Shown: positions 42,672-50,844, counted from the first letter of the stretch. The stretch is DNA of 64,000 nt from an uncultured Clostridia bacterium (GCA_947630835.1 CANRIZ010000010.1:1-64000), one strand, 5' to 3'. The notes: generated by a model from the letters alone, not told the origin. Translations and numbers: made by a program.

Positions 42672-43622
42672 TTGAATACGCTTGAGCTGATAGTTCCGTG
42701 CTATAATGAGGAAGAATCGCTGCCGCAGTTTTATAAAACCGTTGTTCCCATAGTAAACTCCGTCGAGGATTTTTCCGTATCGTTTATTTTTGTAGACGAC
42801 GGAAGCAGCGACAGGACTGTTCAAATAATTAAACAGCTTGCTCAAAACGACAGTAACGTAAAATTTATTTCGTTTTCAAGGAATTTCGGCAAGGAAGCCG
42901 CTATGCTTGCCGGTATGAGAATGTCGAAGGCGGATTACGTCGGTATAATAGACGCCGATTTGCAGCATTCCCCCTCGCTTATTCCCGATATGATAAATGC
43001 GGTAAGCAAGGAGGGCTACGATATAGCCGCCGCAAGGCGAACCGACAGAACGGGCGAGGCAAAGCTGAAAAGCGCTTTTTCAAGAAGCTTTTACAAGATT
43101 ATCAATAAAATATCCGACGCCAATATCGAGGACGGCGCTCAGGATTACAGGATAATGAAAAGGAAGGTTGTAAACGCCGTAATTTCCATGCCCGAATACA
43201 ACCGCTTTTCAAAGGGCATTTTCAGTTGGGTAGGTTTCAAAACAAAATGGTTCGAGCATGAAAATCAAGAAAGATATGCCGGCTCTTCAAAATGGTCGTT
43301 TTGGAAGCTCTTTACCTATGCCGTCGACGGGATTATCGGCTTTTCGACCGCGCCGCTTAAAATTTCGTTTTTCGTAGGCTCGATAACAAGCTTTGCGGGC
43401 TTCATTTATGCGCTTTATACCATAGTTAAAACCCTGTGCTTCGGCAGCGACGTAAAGGGCTATCCGTCGATTATATGCGCGGTGTTCATCATAGGCGGGC
43501 TTATTCTTATTTCCCTCGGTATTACGGGCGAATATATTGCAAGAACTTATATGGAAGTAAAAAGAAGGCCCAATTACCTGATTGATGAAACGAATATCTT
43601 ACCCGAGGACGATAAAAAATAA
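42672..43622 (+). CDS. Family 2 glycosyltransferase, dolichyl-phosphate-mannose-synthase/GtrB-like
   Basis: A 316-aa protein. The GT-A domain shows LIVPCYNEEESLPQFY, FIFVDDGSSDRTVQII, FSRNFGKEAAMLAGM and GIIDADLQHSPSLIPDM (the DxD-type site near residue 95). Two membrane segments follow at about 228-255 and 270-292. This layout is that of enzymes that move a sugar from a nucleotide to a polyprenyl phosphate (GtrB, YkcC, ArnC). The start is TTG 42672 with GGAAGTG upstream. It follows the GH36 gene by about 60 bases; the acceptor and sugar are unknown. Confidence 0.88.
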   Translation: MNTLELIVPCYNEEESLPQFYKTVVPIVNSVEDFSVSFIFVDDGSSDRTVQIIKQLAQNDSNVKFISFSRNFGKEAAMLAGMRMSKADYVGIIDADLQHSPSLIPDMINAVSKEGYDIAAARRTDRTGEAKLKSAFSRSFYKIINKISDANIEDGAQDYRIMKRKVVNAVISMPEYNRFSKGIFSWVGFKTKWFEHENQERYAGSSKWSFWKLFTYAVDGIIGFSTAPLKISFFVGSITSFAGFIYALYTIVKTLCFGSDVKGYPSIICAVFIIGGLILISLGITGEYIARTYMEVKRRPNYLIDETNILPEDDKK

Positions 43623-43653
43623 TATAAATAAAAATATAACGGAGGTAAAAATT

Positions 43654-43854
43654 ATGCAGATTACAAAGGATATGACTATAGGCGATATTCTCGATAAGGA
43701 GAGGGAGACTGTTCCCTTTTTCCTTGAAATGGGTATGCATTGCCTGGGTTGTCCGGCTTCAAGGGGCGAAACGGTTGACGAGGCGTGTCGGGTTCACGGC
43801 GTCGACGCCGATGAGCTTGTCAAAAAAATCAACGACTTTCTTGCAAGCAAATAA
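43654..43854 (+). CDS. DUF1858 domain protein
   Basis: A 66-aa single-domain protein: MQITKDMTIGDILDKER, FFLEMGMHCLGCPASRGETVDEACRVHGVD. The CxxC pair in HCLGCP is the conserved feature of this domain, also found at the N-terminus of ScdA/RIC iron-sulfur repair proteins. It may handle iron or a redox partner; unproven. ATG 43654 has a perfect ACGGAGG; an open frame extends upstream into the glycosyltransferase gene but has no SD. Confidence 0.88.
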   Translation: MQITKDMTIGDILDKERETVPFFLEMGMHCLGCPASRGETVDEACRVHGVDADELVKKINDFLASK

Positions 43855-43862
43855 ACCTTTCG

Positions 43863-43890
43863 GAAGGCTGACAAAATTCAGCCTTCTTTT
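43863..43890 (+). terminator. Terminator after the DUF1858 gene
   Basis: GAAGGCTGA (43863-43871) pairs perfectly with TCAGCCTTC (43878-43886), followed by TTTT. Confidence 0.85.
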
Positions 43891-43907
43891 AAATTAAAGG
43901 GTGCGGT

Positions 43908-44567
43908 ATGATAAAACTTACGCCAAGGCTTAAAACGGTTGCGGATATGATTGAAAAGTGCGAATGTTTTTTGGACGTTGGCACCGACCACGCATATCTG
44001 CCCGCATACATAGTGGAAAACGGCGTCGCAAAACGGGCGATAGCTTCCGACATAAACGAAAAGCCTCTTGAAAACGCCCTCAAAACCGTTAAGGAGGAGG
44101 GGCTTTCGGATAAAATCGAGCTTCGCCTTTCGGCGGGCTTTGAGAATATAAAGCAAAACGAAGCGCAGCAGATAGCCGTCGCCGGAATGGGCGGCATTAT
44201 GATAGCCGAGATGATTGAGAACACCCCGTGGCTCAAAGATTTCGGACTGCGTCTTGTTTTACAGCCTATGACTCATTTTGAGCTTGTAAGAAGGGCGCTT
44301 AATTCAAACGGCTTTGAGATTGACGGCGAGCTTACCGTTGCCGAGGGCGAAAGAGCGTATCTTGCCCTGTCCGCAAAATATTCGGGCAGCATTTCGCAAA
44401 AGCCGCCGCATTGGTTCTATTTCGGCGAGCTTCTCAACAGCCGAAAGGAAAGCGACAGGAAAATAGTGCAAAGAATTAAAAAAATGCTTTTTTTGAAAAG
44501 CGAATTTACATCGGACGAAGAAATAAAAGAGGTTTTAAGGAGCGTTGAAAATGCCGAAGGTAATTGA
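43908..44567 (+). CDS. trmK: tRNA (adenine(22)-N1)-methyltransferase
   Basis: A 219-aa SAM-dependent methyltransferase. Start MIKLTPRLKTVADMI, SAM motif FLDVGTDHAYLPAYIV near residue 24, AIASDINEKPLENA, and VAGMGGIMIAEMIE near residue 93 are diagnostic of TrmK, which methylates A22 of tRNA in Gram-positives. SD AAAGGGTGCGG precedes the ATG. It overlaps the Nif3-like gene by 17 bases; the two are neighbours in most Firmicutes. Confidence 0.93.
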   Translation: MIKLTPRLKTVADMIEKCECFLDVGTDHAYLPAYIVENGVAKRAIASDINEKPLENALKTVKEEGLSDKIELRLSAGFENIKQNEAQQIAVAGMGGIMIAEMIENTPWLKDFGLRLVLQPMTHFELVRRALNSNGFEIDGELTVAEGERAYLALSAKYSGSISQKPPHWFYFGELLNSRKESDRKIVQRIKKMLFLKSEFTSDEEIKEVLRSVENAEGN

Positions 44568-45294
44568 CGTGTATAATTTTTTAAACAGCATTGCGCCGTT
44601 CGCTTTGCAGGAGGAGTGGGACAACAGCGGGCTTCTTATAGGCTCGGGCGAAAACGACGTCGGCAGGGCTTACGTCTGCCTTGACTGCACCGCAGACGCC
44701 GTAAAAAAAGCCGCCGAGCTCTCCTGCGAGCTTATTATATCGCATCATCCGGTAATTTTTTCTCCGCTTAAATCGCTGCCGGGGAACGGCGCCGCATACC
44801 TTGCGGCAAAAAACGGCGTTTCGGTAATATGCGCCCATACCTGCTTCGATTTTGCCGAGGGCGGCGTAAGCGATACGCTTGCGGGCGTTTTGGGGCTTAA
44901 AAATATCAGAAAAGCTCCCGGCGGCGAATATACCTTGGGCGAAACGGAAAAAACCTCCGTGTCGGTTCTTGCAAAAAAAGTTAAGGAAAAATTAAACGCA
45001 AGGGTAAGCTTTGTAAACGGCGAGCTTGAGGCGGAAACGGTAGCCGTATGCGGCGGAGCGGGCTTCGATTTTGTCTTTGACGCAAAGAAAAACGGCGCCG
45101 GGGTATATGTCACCGGCGAGTGCGGTTATCACGATTTTCTCGAAGCCGCAAGCGATAACATCGGGCTCATCGCCGCAGGGCATTTTGAAACCGAGGTTAA
45201 GGCTATGAAGCCGCTTAAAGAAAGGCTTGAAAAGAATTTTCCCGAAATTTGCTTTATCCTTGCGGACGAAAGCTCCGTAATAAAATATATCTGA
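44551..45294 (+). CDS. Nif3-like dinuclear metal centre hexameric protein
   Basis: A 247-aa protein. EEWDNSGLLIGSGENDVGRAYVCLD at the start, ELIISHHPVIFSPLKSL (metal-binding HH) near residue 62, VICAHTCFDFAEGGVSDTL and the C-terminal AAGHFETE carry the ligands of the dimetal site. Function of this family (GTP cyclohydrolase I type 2 has been claimed for one member) is unclear. ATG 44551 has AAGGAGCG upstream; TTG 44545 is a less likely start. It overlaps trmK. Confidence 0.92.
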   Translation: MPKVIDVYNFLNSIAPFALQEEWDNSGLLIGSGENDVGRAYVCLDCTADAVKKAAELSCELIISHHPVIFSPLKSLPGNGAAYLAAKNGVSVICAHTCFDFAEGGVSDTLAGVLGLKNIRKAPGGEYTLGETEKTSVSVLAKKVKEKLNARVSFVNGELEAETVAVCGGAGFDFVFDAKKNGAGVYVTGECGYHDFLEAASDNIGLIAAGHFETEVKAMKPLKERLEKNFPEICFILADESSVIKYI

Positions 45295-45302
45295 GGAAAA
45301 CT

Positions 45303-47051
45303 ATGGCGCTCGACGGAATTACATTAAGATTTATAAAAGATGAAATAAGCCGATATGTTTTAGGCTCTAAGGTTGAGAAAATATATCAGCCCTCAAAATG
45401 CGAGCTTATATTCCTTATGCGTTCGCGCAACGGGGTTTATAGGCTTTATATGTCTGCGGAGGCTGTTTCGCCGAGAATACATTTGACCGCAAACACTCCG
45501 GAAAATCCCGCAAAGCCCCCTATGCTTTGTATGCTTTTCCGAAAAAGGCTTACGGGCGCAACGCTGACGGAGATAGAGCAGTTTTCCCTCGACAGGGTTT
45601 TGCGCCTCGGCTTCGACGCTTATAACGAGATAGGCGACAGGGTTAAGCTTTATCTTTATATCGAGATTATGGCGCAGCGAAGTAATATCGTGCTTGTCGG
45701 CGGGGACGGCAAAATTATCGACGCCGTAAAGCGTGTTGACGAAACCAAATCGACCTACAGGGAGATTTTACCGGGCGGCGCTTATGTTTTGCCGCCGAGT
45801 CAGGATAAAATCAGCGTTCTTGAAAAAGAGCCGGAGGAAGCGGCGCGGCTTATACTTGCAAAAAAGGAACAAAAGCTTTCCTCCGCCGTGCTTTCTGCTC
45901 TGCTCGGCGTTTCCCCCGTCGTTTGCCGTGAAATCGCATATTTTTGCTCGGGCGACGACGTTCAAACGGGGCTTTTAACCGATTTTGAAAAAAGCAGACT
46001 TACTCAAATTATACAAAATATCAGATTACAGCTTGAAAATAACGCTCCGAAGCCGCAGGTGGTTTTTGATTTTGAGGAAAAGCCGCTTGATTTTTCGTTT
46101 ATGGATATAAATCAATACGGGGAAAGCTTGAAAAAGCGTTATTTTGAAACTTTTTCCGAATTGCTTGATTTTTTCTGTTATGAAAAGGACAGAATGTTGA
46201 GAATTAAGCGCAGGGCGGGCGATTTGCTTAAAACCCTGAACAGCGCCGAGGAAAGAATTTCAAAAAAAATCAATCTTCAAAAGCTTCAGCTTGAAAAATG
46301 CGCCGATAAAGAGCGGCTTCGGGTTTATGCCGAGCTTATAAGCTCAAATTTATACAGGCTCGGAAAAGGCGCGCTTTTTTATGATATAGAAAATTATTAC
46401 GACAATAATAATATTGTGCGTATTTCGGCAAATCCCGCTTTAACGCCCGTTCAAAATTCGCAAAAATACTATAAGGAATACAGAAAAGCGGTTACAGCGG
46501 AAAAAATGCTTGCCGATTTAATCGAAAACGGCGAGCAGGAGCTTAAATATATCGAAACCGTGCTTGACGAGCTTTCAAGAGCGGATACGGACGCAGAGCT
46601 TTCGGAAATCAGACGGGAGCTTACCGAAGCGGGCTATATCAGGAAAAGGGCAAAGGATAAGATAAAATCGCCAAAGCTTTTGCCGCCGTATGAATTTACA
46701 ACCTCCGACGGTTTTAAGGTTCTGGTTGGCAGAAACAATACGCAGAACGATATGCTTTCGTTTAAAATTGCCAAAAATTATGATATGTGGCTTCATGTGC
46801 AGAACTTTGCCGGTTCTCATACGGTAATTGTTTCCGATAACAGGGAAATAAGCGAAAAGGCGATAGAGGAGGCGGCGGAAATTGCGGCGCGTTTCAGTTC
46901 TGCTTCGCAGTCAAAGAAGGTCGCCGTGGATTACACCCTTGCAAAGAATCTCAAAAAGCCCAAAAATTCCAGACCGGGCAGGGTTATATATCATATTTAT
47001 AACACAATTTATGTAAATCCCGCCGAAAATACGGAAACGCAAAAGATGTAA
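45303..47051 (+). CDS. rqcH: RqcH/NFACT family ribosome-quality-control protein
   Basis: A 582-aa protein. NFACT-N domain at the start (MALDGITLRFIKDEISRYVLG, KVEKIYQPSKCELIFLMRS), a helix-hairpin-helix and coiled-coil middle (residues about 200-440), and the NFACT-R domain SDGFKVLVGRNNTQNDML, then NYDMWLHVQNFAGSHTVI. RqcH binds stalled 50S subunits and adds alanine tails that mark the nascent chain for decay; in older annotation it is called fibronectin-binding protein. ATG 45303 has TGAGGA upstream. It is 8 bases behind the Nif3-like gene. Confidence 0.93.
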   Translation: MALDGITLRFIKDEISRYVLGSKVEKIYQPSKCELIFLMRSRNGVYRLYMSAEAVSPRIHLTANTPENPAKPPMLCMLFRKRLTGATLTEIEQFSLDRVLRLGFDAYNEIGDRVKLYLYIEIMAQRSNIVLVGGDGKIIDAVKRVDETKSTYREILPGGAYVLPPSQDKISVLEKEPEEAARLILAKKEQKLSSAVLSALLGVSPVVCREIAYFCSGDDVQTGLLTDFEKSRLTQIIQNIRLQLENNAPKPQVVFDFEEKPLDFSFMDINQYGESLKKRYFETFSELLDFFCYEKDRMLRIKRRAGDLLKTLNSAEERISKKINLQKLQLEKCADKERLRVYAELISSNLYRLGKGALFYDIENYYDNNNIVRISANPALTPVQNSQKYYKEYRKAVTAEKMLADLIENGEQELKYIETVLDELSRADTDAELSEIRRELTEAGYIRKRAKDKIKSPKLLPPYEFTTSDGFKVLVGRNNTQNDMLSFKIAKNYDMWLHVQNFAGSHTVIVSDNREISEKAIEEAAEIAARFSSASQSKKVAVDYTLAKNLKKPKNSRPGRVIYHIYNTIYVNPAENTETQKM

Positions 47052-47185
47052 AGCAATTTGCTTTACACCGCCGAAATTGCCGTAAAATCGTACAAAAATC
47101 GTAATTTCCAATATATTGCCTATATATCGGCTTCAGAATTTTTTAAAAATCTATGTTTTTTTCTTCAAAATTACAAAAATTACTG

Positions 47186-47214
47186 TTGACAACGGATTTT
47201 AATTGTGCTATTAT
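47186..47214 (+). promoter_or_regulatory. Strong promoter for the cohesin-domain gene
   Basis: TTGACA (47186-47191), 17-bp spacer, TATTAT (47209-47214). Confidence 0.8.
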
Positions 47215-47221
47215 ATGTGCA

Positions 47222-47271
47222 TATAGCGAGGGGATAATTACGCATTCTCGTAACTTATACTGTTCGCTATA
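47222..47271 (+). other. 5'-terminal stem-loop in the cohesin-gene leader
   Basis: TATAGCGA (47222-47229) pairs with TCGCTATA (47264-47271), with GAG/CTC inside. It lies at the expected transcription start of a leader of about 115 bases and could protect the mRNA 5' end. The rest of the leader is A-rich without clear structure. Confidence 0.55.
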
Positions 47272-47334
47272 AATTTCAAAAAGTCGCAGAACCTACTAAA
47301 AGCGACAAAATTTAAAAAAAGGCGGTAAAAAAAC

Positions 47335-47979
47335 ATGAAAAAGGTTCTTTCAGTTCTTGTTGCAGCAATCATGCTTGCAGCTCTCTGCGTTCCTGCTTTT
47401 GCAGCAGGCGAGAAGGTTACTCTTAACGCTCCCAAGGAAGCACTTGTTGGCGACACAGTAAAAGTTACTGTTGACGTTACTCAGCTTTCAGGACTTAAGG
47501 CAACAATCAATTTCGACACAAAGGCATTTGATTACGTTAGCGCAGTGTCAGGTACAGCTATGCTTACAGAAATCAATGAGAATGCTGCTAAAAATGGCGC
47601 AATAACTATTGCATCTGCTCAGACTAAGGTTGTTGACGGCACAGTTGTTGAAATTACTCTTAAGTACAAGGGCGGCAACGGCGTTGTTTCAATCGACATC
47701 CAGGATGCGGTTGACGCTAAGGATGCTTCATTGCCTCTCAAGGCTGATTCGGTTACAGTTGCTCAGGGCGTTACACCTGTAACTCCTCCTACTGAGCCTG
47801 AAAAGACAACAGCTAAGGCAGACAACAACAAAAACGACAAGAAGCCTGCTGATGTTCTGAAGACAACAAAAGAGAACGAGAAGTTAGGCGGCACAGTTTC
47901 AGTTGCAGCAAGCGCAGCAGCAGTTGTAGTTATGGCAGCAGCAGTTGCTTACACAATGAAGAAGAAGAACGAGGACTAA
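47335..47979 (+). CDS. Membrane-anchored single-cohesin-domain surface protein
   Basis: A 214-aa secreted protein. Signal peptide MKKVLSVLVAAIMLAALCVPAFA (in part; cleavage after AFA, residue 23), a cohesin-type domain at about 25-143 (VTLNAPKEALVGDTVKVTVDV, LKATINFDTKAFDYVSAV, TIASAQTKVVDGTVVEITLKY, in pieces), a Pro/Thr-Lys linker (TPVTPPTEPEKTTAKA), and a C-terminal hydrophobic segment ending KKKNED that holds it in the membrane. Cohesins bind dockerins in cellulosomes, but many isolated ones serve other surface functions. No dockerin gene is in the window. Promoter, leader and codon use (GTT, ACT, GCT, CAG, ACA) suggest high expression. Confidence 0.85.
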   Translation: MKKVLSVLVAAIMLAALCVPAFAAGEKVTLNAPKEALVGDTVKVTVDVTQLSGLKATINFDTKAFDYVSAVSGTAMLTEINENAAKNGAITIASAQTKVVDGTVVEITLKYKGGNGVVSIDIQDAVDAKDASLPLKADSVTVAQGVTPVTPPTEPEKTTAKADNNKNDKKPADVLKTTKENEKLGGTVSVAASAAAVVVMAAAVAYTMKKKNED

Positions 47980-48017
47980 TTTAAATCCTTAAGTTCAAAT
48001 CAAAATTGTAAGAAGTG

Positions 48018-48046
48018 CGGTCACAGTTATCTGTGACCGTTTTTCT
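48018..48046 (+). terminator. Terminator after the cohesin-domain gene
   Basis: CGGTCACAG (48018-48026), TTAT loop, CTGTGACCG (48031-48039), TTTTTCTTT. Confidence 0.95.
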
Positions 48047-48096
48047 TTGCCCTCGGGCGCTTCCTTTTTTGTTTCGATTTATATTTCGGAATAAAA

Positions 48097-48285
48097 AAAG
48101 AAGCGCTTTTGCGCTTCTTTTAAATACCCACCCGACCGTAGTCGGTGAATAATAACCTGCGTTAAAAAGCAGGTGGGCACCTCGCCTTAACTTACGTATG
48201 CTCCCAACGTCCGCCGAATGGCGGGAGGTCTGCTCCACGGTCTTGGTATGCGGTTCCCTTTAAATAAGTGTTGGGTTAATATCAA
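48097..48285 (-). ncRNA. ssrS: 6S-like RNA (SsrS)
   Basis: A gene-free block read on the minus strand, about 189 nt, running from a -10-like TAAAAT (48292-48297) to a strong terminator (AAAGAAGCGC, AAAA loop, GCGCTTCTTTTTTT at 48120-48090). Inside are GCATACCAAGACCGTGGAGC, an apical CCGCC/GGCGG hairpin, GTTGGGAGCATACG, and GGTGCCCACCTGC, in the order and spacing of 6S RNA, which mimics an open promoter and binds housekeeping RNA polymerase. ACCCA and TGGGT can close the outer stem. Two small hairpins (CCTGC..GCAGG, CCGAC..GTCGG) lie near the 3' end. The family call rests on recall of E. coli-like motifs, so it is tentative; a noncoding RNA is well supported. Confidence 0.62.
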
Positions 48286-48342
48286 CCGAACATTTTATCG
48301 CATCGGGCAGGCATTAAAGACAAATTTGCGGGGAATAAAAAT

Positions 48343-48642
48343 TTATTCCTCGTCGTCGAACTCATAAAGCTCGGAAAGCCTTTTTTCGAATATCTCGCCG
48401 ACGCTGTCAAACTCCTCCTCGTCCTCAATGGGTTCAAGGTAAGTTTCGCCGTTTTCCTCCACAACCTTTAAAATGATAAGCTCGCCGTCGTCGTCAAGGA
48501 TTTCGGACGCTTCGTCATAATAGGGCGTAAGCGCAACATAGCGCGCGTCGTCGGTTTCTATTCTGTCAAGCTCTTCAAATATATGCTCAATTCCGTCCTC
48601 GTCGGTAACGGAAACAATATCCGGTCCGTATTCTTCGCTCAA
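48343..48642 (-). CDS. DUF1292 family protein
   Basis: A 99-aa, strongly acidic protein: IVSVTDEDGIEHIFEELDRIETDDARYVALTPY, ILDDDGELIILKVVEENGETYLEPIEDEEEF, the standard DUF1292 (YrzB) pattern of alternating beta strands and acidic turns, quoted in part. Its role is not known; in many Clostridia it sits beside ruvX (yrrK) and alaS, which is not so here. I start at TTG 48642 because GGAGG lies upstream; an in-frame ATG at 48681 has no SD. Confidence 0.88.
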   Translation of the reverse strand: MSEEYGPDIVSVTDEDGIEHIFEELDRIETDDARYVALTPYYDEASEILDDDGELIILKVVEENGETYLEPIEDEEEFDSVGEIFEKRLSELYEFDDEE

Positions 48643-48752
48643 ATTACAGCCTCCGTTTCTTATATTAATGTCTTTTTTCATTTATATTTTACATCATAAC
48701 GGCGGTTTGGTCAATAGTAAAAAATTGTTATATACTTTTTTATAAAAAACTA

Positions 48753-48780
48753 TTGATTTTTTCTGAATATATGGTATAAT
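48753..48780 (+). promoter_or_regulatory. Promoter of an orphan small RNA
   Basis: TTGATT (48753-48758), 16-bp spacer, TATAAT (48775-48780) with upstream TG (extended -10). No coding gene follows on the plus strand for over 1 kb. Confidence 0.7.
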
Positions 48781-48786
48781 CTAATA

Positions 48787-48892
48787 GAACTTAAGAACTT
48801 TTTGTAAATGCAGCCTGGGTGCTAATTGGGTGAAAGTTTTTTTATTGTTTTTTTGACTTTCGTATTTTGCACTCAAAGCTGCATTTTATTTT
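48787..48892 (+). ncRNA. Candidate orphan small RNA, about 105 nt
   Basis: Downstream of a good promoter, AAATGCAGC (48806-48814) pairs perfectly with GCTGCATTT (48878-48886). Nested within are GGGTGC/GCACTC and TGAAAGT/ACTTTCG, so nearly the whole transcript folds into one long imperfect hairpin with a T-rich loop. It ends in TTTTATTTTCC, as a terminator would. No open frame with an SD is present, and I recognise no RNA family. Confidence 0.6.
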
Positions 48893-48913
48893 CCCCGAAT
48901 TTGCGTGTAATAT

Positions 48914-48947
48914 AACAGCTTCGCCCATTAAAGCGAAGCTGTTTTTT
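48914..48947. terminator. Terminator between the small RNA and the aldose epimerase
   Basis: AACAGCTTCGC (48914-48924) pairs with GCGAAGCTGTT (48933-48943); TTTTTTG follows on the plus strand and TATATTAC on the minus strand. Confidence 0.85.
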
Positions 48948-48958
48948 GTACTCAAAAA

Positions 48959-49816
48959 TTAATTTTCGTAAAATTCGGCTTTCCATAAAAACGAAAAGCT
49001 TTCGCCCGGCGTTAATTCCTGTATTCCCCGCTTTTTTGAAAGGTCGGGCTTTTTCTCGCGGCTGTCGTTAATTCCGTACCACGGTTCAAGGCAAACGTAG
49101 GGAGCGTTCGGCTTTGCCCAAATCGCAAAAAACGGAGCGTCGCCGAAGCAAAAGCGTATTTTCTTGTTTCGCTTTAAATTGCTCAAAATAACGCTTTTCG
49201 AGTTCAAGCCCGAAAATATCATTGCGTCCTTGTCAAAGCTGTTTTCGCCGAGTTTAAGAGTGTTTGAGTCGGATAAAATCAAATCCTTCTCGTCGGTAAG
49301 TATAGAATTTTCATCTATTCTTTCGCTTATAAGCGTTTCGTTTTTTTCAAAAATAATTTCGTCGCCGATATCGCAGTTGAATGCGGGGTGCGCTCCTATG
49401 GAAAAATACATTTGAGTTTCGTTTTCGTTTTTTACGGTGTGCGTTACCGTAAGGGCGTTACCCTCTATTTTGAAAGATACAAGCAGCTTGTATTTATAAG
49501 GGTACGATTTTAGCGTTTCCTCGTTTTCCGTCTGCTCAAAAACAAGCTCGTTATCGGTTTTTGAACGCAAATTAAAATCGTAATGCCTTGCAAGACCGTG
49601 CCTTATCATACCGTATTGCTTGCCGTCGAGCAGGTATTTGTCGTCGAGCATTCTGCCTATAACGGGGAAAAGGATAGGGGATTGCCCGCTCCAGATTTTC
49701 GGATCTCCCTGCCATAAAAATTCATATCCCGTTTTTACGGATTTTACGCTTGTAAGAACCGCGCCGAATTGCTTTACGGATATTTCAAGCTCACGGTTAC
49801 CGATTGTACTTGTCAT
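48959..49816 (-). CDS. Aldose 1-epimerase family protein
   Basis: A 285-aa protein of the galactose-mutarotase fold, LacX-like subgroup. TSTIGNRELEISVKQFGAVLTSVKSV starts the sandwich (in part), SPILFPVIGRMLDDKY and IRHGLARHYDFNL carry the first catalytic His region, and FSIGAHPAFNCDIGDEI near residue 145 the second with the GxHPxF motif; the C-terminal EPWYGINDS has the catalytic Glu. It interconverts anomers of a sugar or sugar phosphate, in keeping with the arabinose and galactoside genes elsewhere in the window. SD AAGGAGCTG precedes the ATG. Confidence 0.88.
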   Translation of the reverse strand: MTSTIGNRELEISVKQFGAVLTSVKSVKTGYEFLWQGDPKIWSGQSPILFPVIGRMLDDKYLLDGKQYGMIRHGLARHYDFNLRSKTDNELVFEQTENEETLKSYPYKYKLLVSFKIEGNALTVTHTVKNENETQMYFSIGAHPAFNCDIGDEIIFEKNETLISERIDENSILTDEKDLILSDSNTLKLGENSFDKDAMIFSGLNSKSVILSNLKRNKKIRFCFGDAPFFAIWAKPNAPYVCLEPWYGINDSREKKPDLSKKRGIQELTPGESFSFLWKAEFYEN

Positions 49817-49891
49817 TTTCTCAGCTCCTTGTTTGATAATTATATCAAAAATCCATTAAAAAGTCCACAAAATAAAAATGCCTGCTGTTCA

Positions 49892-49920
49892 TTGACCAAC
49901 ATGCCCCATTATGCTATAAT
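49892..49920 (+). promoter_or_regulatory. Promoter for the TraX-like gene
   Basis: TTGACC (49892-49897), 17-bp spacer, TATAAT (49915-49920). Confidence 0.78.
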
Positions 49921-49962
49921 CAAATCAAAGAAATAATTTAACTCCTAAGGAGATTACGGATA

Positions 49963-50742
49963 ATGGAAGAGACTTTACAAACCGGCATTAAAAATAAGCG
50001 CAGTACAGTTAAATGCCTTAATGCGGTGCATCTGAAAATAATTGCCTGCGCTCTGATGCTTTGCGACCATTTATGGCTTGTTTTGTTCGAGGGCGACAGC
50101 TGGGAATGGATGACCTGCGTGGGGCGTTTGGCGTTCCCGATATTTGCTTTCCAGATAGCGGAGGGATTTCACTATACAAGAAGCTTTAAAAAGTATATAA
50201 CACGAATGTTTATATTTGCGCTTGTTTCGGAAATTCCCTTTAACCTTATGAACAGCGGTTCTTTGATATATCTTGAGCATCAGAATGTTATGTTCTCTTT
50301 CTGCCTGGCGCTTATATGTATGTATCTGCTTAAAAAGGCAAGGGAAAAGAAAACGCCCGTTTATATACTGTCCGCCGTGGGCATACTTATAGCCGGTTTT
50401 TTAGTCGGTACTTTTACCTTTGTGGATTACGGCGGTTACGGGATATTGATGGTACTGCTGTTTTATTTAACAAGAGATGTTCGCTTCGGCAAGTTCTTTC
50501 AGCTTGTCGGTATGATATACATAAACGCCTATATGATTGGCGGACTGTCGTTCCCCATAGAAGTTTTCGGGAAAAGCTTTTATTTCCCCGAGCAGGCTTT
50601 TGCGGTGCTTGCGCTTATCATTATATGGCTCTACAATGGCAAACAGGGTACAAAAAACAAGATTATACAGTATTCCTGCTATGCGTTTTATCCCGTGCAT
50701 ATGCTTATACTTGCCGGTATCGCCCTTATATTTTTGCGTTAA
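49963..50742 (+). CDS. TraX family membrane protein
   Basis: A 259-aa protein with about seven to eight membrane segments. VHLKIIACALMLCDHLWLV, WMTCVGRLAFPIFAFQIAEGFHYTRS and the C-terminal YSCYAFYPVHMLILAGIAL are the conserved parts of the TraX/acyltransferase-3-like family. TraX of F plasmid acetylates pilin, but chromosomal members in Clostridia are not near pilus genes and probably acylate something else at the surface. There is no other conjugation gene here. SD CTAAGGAGATTACG precedes the ATG; it is transcribed alone and ends in a strong terminator. Confidence 0.85.
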   Translation: MEETLQTGIKNKRSTVKCLNAVHLKIIACALMLCDHLWLVLFEGDSWEWMTCVGRLAFPIFAFQIAEGFHYTRSFKKYITRMFIFALVSEIPFNLMNSGSLIYLEHQNVMFSFCLALICMYLLKKAREKKTPVYILSAVGILIAGFLVGTFTFVDYGGYGILMVLLFYLTRDVRFGKFFQLVGMIYINAYMIGGLSFPIEVFGKSFYFPEQAFAVLALIIIWLYNGKQGTKNKIIQYSCYAFYPVHMLILAGIALIFLR

Positions 50743-50780
50743 AAGGGTTTGCCGTATCGGGAAATATTTACGAAAAAACA

Positions 50781-50819
50781 GGCGCTGTACTTTAATTTCC
50801 GTACAGCGCCGTCTTTTTT
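50781..50819. terminator. Bidirectional terminator between the traX-like gene and uraA
   Basis: GGCGCTGTAC (50781-50790) pairs perfectly with GTACAGCGCC (50801-50810); TCTTTTTT on the plus strand and TGTTTTTTCG on the minus. Confidence 0.93.
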
Positions 50820-50844
50820 ATGTTGCGAAAAGCCGAATAAAAGC

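Noticed and set aside
47048-47067. GTAAAGC..GCTTTAC hairpin at the rqcH stop as terminator
   Set aside because: Short stem over the stop codon and no U tract behind it.
49963-50742. TraX-like gene as a sign of a conjugative element
   Set aside because: No other transfer, integrase or relaxase gene is near; chromosomal TraX-like proteins are common in Clostridia.
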